A stretch of DNA of 7,125 bases from Planctomycetia bacterium (GCA_005799205.1 SYHM01000092.1:1-7125), one strand, 5' to 3'; shown: positions 1-6,884, counted from the first letter of the stretch. A program made the numbers and translations. Notes: generated from the letters alone by a model not told the origin.

Positions 1-882
1 GCCGTCGGCAAAGTTCGCGTCGAAAAGCGTGAGGATGCCGATCGACGCCACGCGAATGATGTTGACGAGAATGGCAATGGGAACACCGAGCGCCACGAGC
101 AGAATCTGCTGCCACATCGCGGTGAGATTTGTGTACGCGAGGAACACTCCAAGCGCCAGAAACGCCACCAACATGCGCATGCCCGAGCACGCCTCAGCGA
201 CATTGAGCGGGTGAGCAACACCATCGGACCAAATCGTCAAGGTGTTTCCGCTGCGTTCCACTTCGGTGCCAACGATGACGAGCAACACTTGTGCCCCGAC
301 GGCCGCGATGTCCTGCAGTTGAAATGTCAGCTTGTTAAGCAAAACCTCTGAGACGGTCTGGCCAAACACACAGGAAAACGCAAGCGGAAACCACAACCAA
401 CGCATCGCGGAGGTTCCAAACAACAACCATGCGCTCCCAAACAGCGTCAGCGCTGGACCGAGCGACATGATGTTGTGGTGATACAGCGGCTTTGGACCAA
501 AGACGCACAGCATGTACCACGCGACACCGATGAGGACTGGCACGAGCCCGAGCCAGCACTGCACAAACGGTTGAAGCGCGCTCAGTTCGCCTCGGCGGAG
601 CCAGATGAAGTATCCCGAGACGATCGGGATAATCAGCGTGTGCCCCCAATCGCTCGGCTGGGCCCAGGCAAACCGAATCTGTTGCTGCACGAAATCTGAA
701 AACACGAATCCAAAGAGCCCGAGCAGCAGAATTCCCGCGCCGAGCGCGACCCCCTGCGATGCAACGAACTCGCGTCGGGGCGAGGTTCGTGAATCTGCTG
801 ATGGAAGAAGAGTGGTCAAGGCGGATGCGTGAGTTTGCAGGAACAAGTCTGGCTTCAGAGTGGTCGGCGTTTTCGCCCCCAT
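1..882 (-). CDS. Exosortase/archaeosortase family protein, C-terminus cut off by the window edge
   Basis: This is a multi-pass inner-membrane cysteine protease/transpeptidase of the exosortase family, which recognises C-terminal PEP-CTERM-type sorting tails and processes them, usually in exopolysaccharide producers. The frame is open from an ATG at 882 to the edge, giving 294 residues with no stop. Visible family marks are DWGHTLIIP near residues 78-86 (the usual N-terminal DWSHG-like stretch), the catalytic Cys232 in VAEACSGMR (228-236), and the catalytic Arg277 in PIAILVNIIR (268-277). Hydrophobic helices fill most of the chain. The third catalytic residue, a His normally some tens of residues after the Arg, would lie just outside the window. 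The ATG directly follows an in-frame TGA, so no longer start is possible. No Shine-Dalgarno is seen. The gene lies 19 bases after the export lipoprotein gene, so the two are probably cotranscribed. The exosortase subtype, and whether it carries a C-terminal fusion such as EpsI, cannot be told. Confidence 0.9.
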   Translation of the reverse strand, partial: MGAKTPTTLKPDLFLQTHASALTTLLPSADSRTSPRREFVASQGVALGAGILLLGLFGFVFSDFVQQQIRFAWAQPSDWGHTLIIPIVSGYFIWLRRGELSALQPFVQCWLGLVPVLIGVAWYMLCVFGPKPLYHHNIMSLGPALTLFGSAWLLFGTSAMRWLWFPLAFSCVFGQTVSEVLLNKLTFQLQDIAAVGAQVLLVIVGTEVERSGNTLTIWSDGVAHPLNVAEACSGMRMLVAFLALGVFLAYTNLTAMWQQILLVALGVPIAILVNIIRVASIGILTLFDANFADG

Positions 883-893
883 TCATGAAGGGG
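877..893 (-). other. Small dyad over the exosortase start codon
   Basis: On the minus strand the sequence CCCCTTCATGAATGGGG is an inverted repeat with a single unpaired T. The arms are CCCC and GGGG around a TTCATGAA palindrome, and the exosortase ATG lies in the 3' arm. A second short hairpin follows inside the first codons (GGCG-AAAA-CGCC, 866-877), which shares one base with the dyad. These could limit ribosome access to the start, but the stems are short and may be chance in GC-rich DNA. Confidence 0.25.
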
Positions 894-901
894 AAGGTGG
901 G

Positions 902-2665
902 CTAGAAGTTGATCGTCTCTTGCTGAGGCGGAGGCCCGAAGACATCGTTTCCCCAGTTCCTGTCAAGGAGAAAACCGAAGCCATAGGTCATTCGAAGTCC
1001 GTTCCGGAATACCGCGAGCGGTGTCGCCCAGAAATTAGTTCCTATAACTATGTAGTCATCCTTCTTGAGCACAACATCTGGCTCCCCACGGTTGCGGATC
1101 GCAGCGAGATTGAGCCGGATTGCAGCTTCGCGGCCACCTGGCAATCTGCGCACGAGGTCAACTCGTTCTGGGATAGCGATTTGTGAGAGTCCGCCAGCGG
1201 TCGCGACGAGTCGACTGAGAGTCAATCGCCCGTACGACGGCAACTGGAACACCCCTGGTCGATTGATCTCTCCATCGATGTAGACCATCCCAATTGGAGG
1301 AAACTGCAGATAAATATCATCACCGGGGCGGATCACCACATTCTGCGAGGCATCGCCACGCACGAGCCGGTCATAGTCGACCTCGATAATGCGGGTTTTC
1401 AGGATTGTGCTCGCACTCGTGTTCTTCGATTTCGTGAGCGAAGGGAGCACACTTCGCGCGGCCTCCCCAGTCAACGCCGCACCAGGGGGGACGGGCACGT
1501 TAGGAACTGAGACTGTGACAGGCGAGGGTGCTGACTCACCGGTACCTCGAATTCGAACCCATTGCTGGCTGTTCACATCGAAGATGAATGAGTCGCCTTC
1601 GTTGGCGAGTTGCGCCGTTGGAGTTCGCTGAGTGGCGGATTGCAAGTTCACGCTGGGTGAGTCGGTCGTCGAGGGCGGCTCGAGTGTGTCGATGTCTATG
1701 GGAGGTGGGGCCTGTTGAGACCCGACCGCACCAGGACTTGGTGCGGGACTTGGCGCGGGACTTGGCGCGGGACTTGGCGCGGGACTTGGCGACTCAACCG
1801 GCTGCTCTGGCGCTGGTGGCGGAGCTGGAGTTGGTGGCGGAACTGGCGCTGGTAATGGAGCTGGGGTCGGCGCGCCATTCAACTTGTTGATCAGCGCTTC
1901 GATGTCGACAGGCTGTGCGGTCGTGTTTTGGCTTGAAACTGGCTGAATCGGCGGCGGTGGATCGGATGGCGTCGGCGGGGCATCGCCGCCCGACGCGGCG
2001 TCATCGGCGGCTCCCTCTTCGGTCGACATTGACCTCACGATGAGCACTCGCTCGGTCACAACATCAGCGCCACCTGCCATGGCGATCGCCTGCGTCAATC
2101 GAAAATTAGGCTTGTTGAGCGCAAAAACGCCAGCGTTCTGGACTGCCCCTTGAATCGTGAATTCAAAGCTGCGACCCTCCTGAATATCAACCGTCACGGT
2201 CGGATTCTTGATGAAAACTTGGAGTTTCTCTCGAATCGCCTCTCGCAACTCCGCCAGCGTGAGCCCAGCCGCCTTGACCTCGTTAATCGTTGGAAGGCGG
2301 ATGTACCCGCCCTGATCGACAACTCGGACCGCCGCTTCGGTGCGGCCTTGCGTGATGAGTTCGTAGATCTCAACCGCAAGAACGTCACCCGACGCGAGTC
2401 GATACTGCATCGTGTTCGCGACAAGGTCTTGCGCCTCTGGAGGGCCCGTCACACCGAGAGGCTCCTCGGCCGGCTCAATGACGTCGATCCGGTCGAGTAC
2501 TGGAAGGGTCGTCGGCGTGTGCTCGTAGTAGCCAGTCACGCTGGGATTCATGAACGAATCTGTCTCGCACCCACAAAGTGCTGCCATGAGCACCATCCCA
2601 ACCAGCGGCGATCTCAGATGCCCTGGAGTGGTTCGAAATCGAGATTCAGAACGTGATAATCGCAT
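902..2665 (-). CDS. Outer-membrane polysaccharide export lipoprotein (Wza/OPX family) with two SLBB regions and a long Pro-rich insert
   Basis: This protein of 587 residues is predicted to form the outer-membrane/periplasmic exit channel for an exopolysaccharide. The N-terminus is a basic, hydrophobic signal ending in LCGC, a lipobox-like sequence with Cys33 as the probable lipidated residue. The Poly_export domain starts at Y88 (YRLASGDVLAVEIYEL) and runs to about 163. The first SLBB-like region starts near F167 and has QGAVQNAGVF at 172-181. It reads up to RVLIVRS (206-212), and its usual continuation (RIIEVDYDRLVRGD...NVVIRPGDDIY) appears only from about 425. Between them is an insert of about 208 residues, very rich in Pro, Ala and Ser. 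The second SLBB region begins near MVYIDGEINRPGVFQLP (about 460-476). Wza of E. coli is about 380 residues, so the insert explains most of the extra length. The ATG start lacks a clear Shine-Dalgarno. The downstream exosortase supports a role in an exopolysaccharide/exosortase locus. Confidence 0.93.
   Translation of the reverse strand: MRLSRSESRFRTTPGHLRSPLVGMVLMAALCGCETDSFMNPSVTGYYEHTPTTLPVLDRIDVIEPAEEPLGVTGPPEAQDLVANTMQYRLASGDVLAVEIYELITQGRTEAAVRVVDQGGYIRLPTINEVKAAGLTLAELREAIREKLQVFIKNPTVTVDIQEGRSFEFTIQGAVQNAGVFALNKPNFRLTQAIAMAGGADVVTERVLIVRSMSTEEGAADDAASGGDAPPTPSDPPPPIQPVSSQNTTAQPVDIEALINKLNGAPTPAPLPAPVPPPTPAPPPAPEQPVESPSPAPSPAPSPAPSPAPSPGAVGSQQAPPPIDIDTLEPPSTTDSPSVNLQSATQRTPTAQLANEGDSFIFDVNSQQWVRIRGTGESAPSPVTVSVPNVPVPPGAALTGEAARSVLPSLTKSKNTSASTILKTRIIEVDYDRLVRGDASQNVVIRPGDDIYLQFPPIGMVYIDGEINRPGVFQLPSYGRLTLSRLVATAGGLSQIAIPERVDLVRRLPGGREAAIRLNLAAIRNRGEPDVVLKKDDYIVIGTNFWATPLAVFRNGLRMTYGFGFLLDRNWGNDVFGPPPQQETINF
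1733..1792. repeat. Tandem repeat, five copies of a 12-bp unit inside the export lipoprotein gene
   Basis: Five consecutive 12-base units read on the plus strand as gggacttggcgc. Copies 2, 3 and 4 are identical; the first is aggacttggtgc and the last ends in ga. On the coding (minus) strand they encode residues 292-311 of the export protein as a Ser-Pro-Ala-Pro repeat. The unit is a multiple of three, so gain or loss of copies would change linker length without breaking the frame. The flanking 1800-1875 region is also repetitive, with degenerate ggtggcgga/gctgg units encoding Pro-Ala runs, but it is not a clean tandem array. Confidence 0.95.
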
Positions 2666-2683
2666 CTAGATGAGTCTCAATGG

Positions 2684-2703
2684 CCTTCGCGAAAGGGCGA
2701 AGG
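2684..2703 (-). promoter_or_regulatory. Hairpin in the leader of the export lipoprotein gene
   Basis: There is a perfect 7-bp stem (CCTTCGC/GCGAAGG) with a 6-base loop in the 106-base spacer between pyrB and the export gene. It ends 18 bases before the ATG at 2665. No T-run follows it on the minus strand, so it does not look like a standard intrinsic terminator for pyrB. It could be a leader structure, a processing site or a weak attenuator. I saw no convincing -35/-10 pair in the rest of the spacer. Confidence 0.4.
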
Positions 2704-2771
2704 ATAACGGAAACCGATTTACAGAACGCACTTCCGATCGAATCAGTTCGAGAAAGGTCGAAAAGTTGTGT

Positions 2772-3689
2772 TCAGTTTCGAACGAGTTCTTCAAGGACTG
2801 CCATCCGCGCGGCGACTCCATGTGTGACCTGACGGAGGATGCGGCTGCGAGTCGGGTCATCTGCAACCCGATCGTCGATTTCGATGCCTCGGTTGATCGG
2901 ACCTGGATGAAGAATGACCACATGGGGAGCGAGCGATTGAATCCGTTCTGGGGTGAGACCGAACATCTGTCGATAGTCACTCGAAATCGCCCCGCCAGCG
3001 GCTCGTTCGAATTGCACTCGCAACATCATCACAGCATCGACTCCTTCGAGAGCCGTATCCAAATTCGTCATCGTCGTAACGGTGCCTGGTCCTTGCGTAA
3101 TTCGCTCGAAACTCTTCGAGACCAGGGTTGGTGGACCCACAAGTCGAACGTGGGCGCCAAGAGTCGCGAGCGCGTGCGTGGTTGAGCGGGCGACGCGACT
3201 GTTGATGATGTCGCCGACAATCGCGATCGTGCGGCCTTCGACTGATCCAAACTCTTCCTGAAGTGTCGAGACATCGAGCAACCCCTGCGTTGGATGCTCG
3301 TGGCGACCGTCACCGGCGTTGATAACTGGGCACTTCACCCCATCGGCGATCATTTGCGCGCCTCCCGAAATCGCGCATCGCACGACGATCGCAGCGACAC
3401 CCATGCACTCGATGTTTCGCGCTGTGTCGACGAGTGTCTCTCCCTTGTTCAAACTCGATCCACTTGGAGTGAGGTTGAAGACTTGCCCCCCGAGCCTGTG
3501 GACGGCCGTCTCGAAACTGCAGCGCGTTCGGGTTGAGTCTTCAAAGAACAGGTTTGCGATCACACGGCCACTGAGCGAGGTGCGATTTGGAGCCTTCCCC
3601 TCTGCAATGGGAACATTCCTGCGCGTGGCATCGAGCAGTCGGGTGAGTTCTTGCCGGGGCATACCCGCGATCGTGAGAAAGTCTGTCAA
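2772..3689 (-). CDS. pyrB: Aspartate carbamoyltransferase catalytic subunit
   Basis: This enzyme joins carbamoyl phosphate and L-aspartate to give N-carbamoyl-L-aspartate, the first committed step of pyrimidine synthesis, in the cytoplasm as a trimer. At 305 residues its length is normal for the catalytic chain. Carbamoyl-phosphate site: STRTR at 52-56, K82 in SLNKGETL (equivalent to the E. coli 80s-loop Lys), R104, and HPTQ at 132-135. Aspartate side: R165 in INSRVARS, R224 and Q226 in LRVQFER, and HPGPINRGIE at 261-270. After R104 the common His-Pro is replaced by Cys-Ala, a mild oddity. The start is TTG, chosen because it keeps the first strand (DFLTIAGMP); the next candidate is ATG at residue 10, which would cut into the fold. 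The TTG lies three bases after the radA stop, so translation is probably coupled. No pyrI, pyrC or pyrR is adjacent in the window. Confidence 0.97.
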   Translation of the reverse strand: MTDFLTIAGMPRQELTRLLDATRRNVPIAEGKAPNRTSLSGRVIANLFFEDSTRTRCSFETAVHRLGGQVFNLTPSGSSLNKGETLVDTARNIECMGVAAIVVRCAISGGAQMIADGVKCPVINAGDGRHEHPTQGLLDVSTLQEEFGSVEGRTIAIVGDIINSRVARSTTHALATLGAHVRLVGPPTLVSKSFERITQGPGTVTTMTNLDTALEGVDAVMMLRVQFERAAGGAISSDYRQMFGLTPERIQSLAPHVVILHPGPINRGIEIDDRVADDPTRSRILRQVTHGVAARMAVLEELVRN

Positions 3690-3692
3690 GGT

Positions 3693-5090
3693 TTATGTCG
3701 CACGCTTCGTTGGCGATAGTAGTTCAAGCCCCTGTGTGATGGAGCGAATCGGAAGGACTTCGCCAGCGCGGCGTTTGATCGCGTCGATCTGCGCCGCGGG
3801 AACGAGAACTGTGCGGCAACCACGGCGAATGGCCTCAGCGACGCGTTGTTCGAGCATGCGGACGGGACGAATCTCGCCAGAGAGACCGACCTCACCGATG
3901 ATGGCGGTCGCGGGAGCGAGTGCGCGCGAGAGGTGTCCGCCAGCGATCGCAAGGCAAAGCGCGAGGTCTGCAGCCGGCTCGACGATTCGAAGTCCTCCAG
4001 CGACCGATGTGTAGATGTCCTGATCGGCGAGCCGCAATCCCCCGTGCTTTTCGAGCACCGCAATCATCATCGAGAGGCGGCCGCCATCCATACCGCTCGA
4101 CTTTCGCTTGGCGTTTCCAAGAAACCCTGCGGCAGCAAGCGCTTGAATCTCTGCGAGCAAGACGCGGCTGCCTGCCATCACTGGCACGACAGCCGTCCCG
4201 GGGCGTGGTTCGGTCGCGGTCGCCGCAGCAAGTGCGCTCTCATCAACTTCGGCGAGTCCCGATCCCGTCATTTCAAAGAGGCCGATCTCGTGGGTCGACC
4301 CGAAACGATTCTTCGTCGCGCGCACGAGGCGATAGGCGTGGTGGCGCTCCCCTTCAAACGACAACACGACATCGACGAGATGCTCGAGCAGTTTGGGTCC
4401 TGCAAGGTCGCCCTCTTTGGTCACATGGCCGACGATGATGACGACGGTGCCGGTCGACTTTGCGAACTGCACGAGCTCGAGGCAGCAACGCCGTAGCTGT
4501 GTCATCGAACCCGGAAGCGCGTCGGCGTCGTGCCGGTGCACGAGTTGAATGCTGTCGACGGCGAGCAGCGTTGCTTGAACACGCCGGGCCTCGTTGGTGA
4601 TTCGCGCGACTGAACTCTCGGCGAGCAAGAAGAGATTTGCGTCGCGCGTTGCCGAGTCACTCTCGCCAAGAATTCGCTGCGCGCGCAACTTGACCTGCTG
4701 CGCGCTCTCTTCGCTGCTTGCGTAGAGCACGCGTGACCCCTGCGCGGCAAGTTTCGAAAATGCCTGCAATAACAGGGTGCTTTTGCCAATTCCAGGATCG
4801 CCCCCTACGAGCACCGCGCTTCCGGGAACGAGCCCACCTCCAAGGGTGCGATCGAACTCGTCGATGCCCGTCGGGAGGCGCGGAACCTCAAGTGGCGAGA
4901 TTTCGGCAATAGGAGTCGCGCTTGGCGGCATGCCGTCGGGCGTCATGCGCGGCGACTCTTCGTCGGCTCCCTCATCCGCTTGAAATGGTTCAGAGGTGTC
5001 CCACGCGCCGCACTCGAGACATCGACCAGACCACCGAGGAGCGACCGCGCCACAATCGCGGCAAACGAAACTGGTCTTGAGTTTGGACAC
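3693..5090 (-). CDS. radA: DNA repair protein RadA/Sms, recombination-associated ATPase
   Basis: RadA is a RecA-related hexameric ATPase that helps process recombination intermediates and drives branch migration. With the GTG start at 5090 the product has 465 residues, matching the family's usual 450-460. In this numbering: a C4 zinc finger with Cys10, Cys13, Cys24 and Cys27; Walker A GGDPGIGKST at 96-105; Walker B around Asp179 (LLAVDS); the diagnostic KNRFG motif at 260-264; and a Lon-protease-like C-terminal domain from about 300 (AGGLRIVEPAADLA at 364-377, RPVRMLEQRVAEA at 408-420), as in all RadA. A further in-frame GTG at 5189 would add 33 residues ahead of the zinc finger. I prefer 5090 because family members begin only a few residues before the first Cys pair. 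Neither start has a clear Shine-Dalgarno. It shares its frame with pyrB and ends TAA, then one codon, then the pyrB TTG. Confidence 0.97.
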   Translation of the reverse strand: MSKLKTSFVCRDCGAVAPRWSGRCLECGAWDTSEPFQADEGADEESPRMTPDGMPPSATPIAEISPLEVPRLPTGIDEFDRTLGGGLVPGSAVLVGGDPGIGKSTLLLQAFSKLAAQGSRVLYASSEESAQQVKLRAQRILGESDSATRDANLFLLAESSVARITNEARRVQATLLAVDSIQLVHRHDADALPGSMTQLRRCCLELVQFAKSTGTVVIIVGHVTKEGDLAGPKLLEHLVDVVLSFEGERHHAYRLVRATKNRFGSTHEIGLFEMTGSGLAEVDESALAAATATEPRPGTAVVPVMAGSRVLLAEIQALAAAGFLGNAKRKSSGMDGGRLSMMIAVLEKHGGLRLADQDIYTSVAGGLRIVEPAADLALCLAIAGGHLSRALAPATAIIGEVGLSGEIRPVRMLEQRVAEAIRRGCRTVLVPAAQIDAIKRRAGEVLPIRSITQGLELLSPTKRAT

Positions 5091-5292
5091 GAACCGCAGT
5101 GTAGAGCGGTCTGAAACAACCCTTTGAAACTGGAAGTTCTTCCTACAAACAAACCGCGGGCGCCGGTCGAGTCGGAGTTCGGTCGGCACCCGCGAGAGGC
5201 AAGACGGATGTCCTGTCGCGGCAAGAAGATCATTGCCGCGCGTGAACTCTAGTCGAAGAACGCGAGAGCGCGCAAGCTGAGGTCGCGCGAGA
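5091..5292 (-). other. Spacer upstream of radA; possible promoter region
   Basis: This 202-base stretch lies between the small hypothetical gene and the preferred radA start. It holds an in-frame 33-codon extension of radA, judged non-coding. A weak sigma70-like pair on the minus strand, TTGCGC (5270-5275) and TAGAGT (5246-5251) with an 18-base spacer, is a possible promoter. A short perfect inverted repeat (5132-5143) lies 41 bases before the start. There is no terminator with a T-run after the small gene. Confidence 0.3.
5132..5143. promoter_or_regulatory. Short inverted repeat upstream of radA
   Basis: The sequence ggaag-tt-cttcc is a perfect dyad with 5-base arms, 41 bases ahead of the preferred radA GTG. 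Its position would suit an operator or a leader hairpin. It does not match the E. coli (CTGT-N8-ACAG) or B. subtilis (CGAAC-N4-GTTCG) LexA boxes, so an SOS role is not supported by sequence alone. It could be chance. Confidence 0.2.
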
Positions 5293-5511
5293 TCACTTCA
5301 TCAAGCGACGCATCTGTGCAACCCAGAGTCCGTATTCGAGCACGCTGTCGATCTTCTCGCGGCGTGAAAGGGGTGCGCCCAATGATGCAGATCCGAACGC
5401 TGTCTCATGACGCCACGCCCAGTACGCCCCCGCGAATCGAAAGCGCGTTGTGGCGCCCAGGCGCGCGAGTGCGAACAGGGCACGCATAATGTTGACGGGG
5501 GTGAGTCGCAT
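5293..5511 (-). CDS. Small basic protein of unknown function
   Basis: The gene encodes 72 residues with an ATG start 14 bases after the nuoH stop, and ends TGA. A weak GAGACGG purine stretch lies between the nuoH stop and this ATG. The protein is rich in Arg, Ala and aromatic residues. It has no long hydrophobic helix, signal peptide or Cys pair, so it is probably cytoplasmic. The middle and end (YWAWRHETAFG at about 30-40, then EYGLWVAQMRRL at about 59-70) look like a structured core with Trp/Tyr-Arg spacing rather than random out-of-frame translation. A second minus-strand frame is open across 5301-5483 but is more Arg/His-rich and irregular. Tight spacing to nuoH suggests cotranscription. 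I do not recognise a named family. It is probably real, but this should be treated as a prediction. Confidence 0.6.
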   Translation of the reverse strand: MRLTPVNIMRALFALARLGATTRFRFAGAYWAWRHETAFGSASLGAPLSRREKIDSVLEYGLWVAQMRRLMK

Positions 5512-5525
5512 CGAGTGACCGTCTC

Positions 5526-6884
5526 TTAGTGAATCGAGATGATCCCCTGCCGATCATCCTGAATCGGAGCATCGCTCAGCGCCGTGGGATGGGTCGACGC
5601 AGAGGCTGGCACTTCACCTGCGAGCGGCGAAAAACGACTGCCCGCAAGAGGAAGCCTGTGGTTGGGTGTGAGTTGGCGGGGCATGTAAGGCCGCACGAGA
5701 CAGACGATCGCGATACACGCAAGCGAGGCGATCCACATGTACTGCGTGATCCCGAAGAAGGTCATGACCGCTGCTGCAGTCAAGACAAGGAGTGATGTGG
5801 GAATCATTCCTTCCCACGCGAGCTTCATGAGTTGGTCAAAGCGAAATCTCGGAAGCGTCCAGCGGATCGCCATCGTGAACGCGACGACGAGTCCAGTCTT
5901 TCCAAGCATGATGGCCATCTGCGCGAGAATGACTGGAAGCGACGCGACGAGCGGAAGCTCGAAGTTCCACGCGCTCGGCGTGATTCCGCCGAGTGGATTG
6001 ATGCTGAATCCGCCGAGGAAGAGCAACGCGAAGAAGGCGCTCCCGGTGATGACGTGAAAGTACTCAGCGAGAAAGAACATCGCGAAGCGCATCGATGAAT
6101 ACTCGGTGTGAAAGCCTCCCACGAGTTCGCTCTCGGCCTCGGCGAGGTCGAATGGCGCGCGGTTCGATTCAGCGAGCATGCACGTATAGAAAAGGATCGC
6201 AACAATCGGCTGCTGAATAATGTTCCAGCTGGAGTGTTGTTGATGCGCGATGATCACATAGGGGTCGAGCGATCCTGCAACGAGAATGATGCAGAGCAAA
6301 CAGAGCCCCATCGGAATCTCGTACGAGATCATCTGCGCGCTCGCGCGAAGCCCTCCGAGGAACGAGAACTTGCTGCCGCTCGCCCAGCCGCCCAGAGCGA
6401 CTCCATAGACGCCCAGGCTCGTGACGGCGATGAGGTAGATGACGCCAACGTTGAGGTTTGCGCCTGCGATCTTGACGAGAGTGCCGTCGAGGGTCCATGA
6501 CGCCGGCAGCAGTGATGTGACAAATGTGGGCAGCGTCGAGAGGTCAAAGACCCCTCCCCACGGAATAATGACAAACGCCGCCATCGCGGGAAGAATCGCA
6601 AGGCCAGGACCGAGCGTGAAGAGGATCACATCCGCCGCGCGCGGAGTGTGTTCTTCTTTCATGATGAACTTGAGTCCATCGGCGAGTGGCTGCAAGAGAC
6701 CCTTGGGACCGACGCGATTGGGACCAACGCGGTCCTGCATCCATGCGCTGAGCTTTCGTTCGAGCATCACCCCGTACGCGCATCCGCCGAGCAGCACATG
6801 CACCATCACGAGGATCACGATCACGCTCGCGATCAGTTGCGAGAGACCGCCGGTGATTGGGACGAGACTTTGCACGCTATCCAT
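5526..6884 (-). CDS. nuoH: NADH-quinone oxidoreductase subunit H (complex I, ND1-type)
   Basis: This is the membrane subunit of respiratory complex I that forms most of the quinone-binding chamber at the junction with the peripheral arm. In its 452 residues the family marks are clear: first helix about 14-41; ERKLSAWMQDRVGPNRVGP at 42-60; LLQPLADGLKFIMKE at 63-77; GGLRASAQMISYE at 177-189; and AESNRAPFDLAEAESELVGG at 238-257 with its acidic cluster (E239, D246, E249, E251, E253), then FHTEYSSM. About eight membrane helices are visible, the usual number. The last helix ends near residue 397 and is followed by about 55 hydrophilic residues rich in Pro, Ser and Ala that are not part of the family core. 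The ATG is preceded by no Shine-Dalgarno. Neither neighbour is another nuo gene: nuoI does not follow, and the preceding gene is a small membrane protein rather than nuoG. Confidence 0.97.
   Translation of the reverse strand: MDSVQSLVPITGGLSQLIASVIVILVMVHVLLGGCAYGVMLERKLSAWMQDRVGPNRVGPKGLLQPLADGLKFIMKEEHTPRAADVILFTLGPGLAILPAMAAFVIIPWGGVFDLSTLPTFVTSLLPASWTLDGTLVKIAGANLNVGVIYLIAVTSLGVYGVALGGWASGSKFSFLGGLRASAQMISYEIPMGLCLLCIILVAGSLDPYVIIAHQQHSSWNIIQQPIVAILFYTCMLAESNRAPFDLAEAESELVGGFHTEYSSMRFAMFFLAEYFHVITGSAFFALLFLGGFSINPLGGITPSAWNFELPLVASLPVILAQMAIMLGKTGLVVAFTMAIRWTLPRFRFDQLMKLAWEGMIPTSLLVLTAAAVMTFFGITQYMWIASLACIAIVCLVRPYMPRQLTPNHRLPLAGSRFSPLAGEVPASASTHPTALSDAPIQDDRQGIISIH

Noticed and set aside
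335..886. Minus-strand open frame of 183 codons overlapping the exosortase
   Set aside because: Its translation is Arg/Ala/His-rich and lacks membrane helices, while the neighbouring frame from 882 carries clear exosortase motifs.
1800..1875. Second repeat array or CRISPR-like pattern
   Set aside because: These are degenerate Pro/Ala codon runs within the coding sequence, without constant repeats and unique spacers.
2150..3185. Plus-strand open frames of 168 and 171 codons
   Set aside because: They lie opposite the export gene and pyrB, and their composition is that of reverse-frame translation.
3319..4496. Long plus-strand open frames (231 and 216 codons) opposite pyrB and radA
   Set aside because: They are antisense shadows of two strongly conserved genes, with Arg/Ser-rich translations and no recognisable domains.
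5091..5189. N-terminal extension of RadA from an upstream GTG
   Set aside because: The 33 extra residues are Arg-rich and precede the zinc finger, which in RadA lies about ten residues from the start. The repeated FVCR there looks coincidental.
5258..5290. GC-rich gcgcgc arms downstream of the small gene as a terminator
   Set aside because: The arms do not pair well over more than a few bases and no T-run follows.
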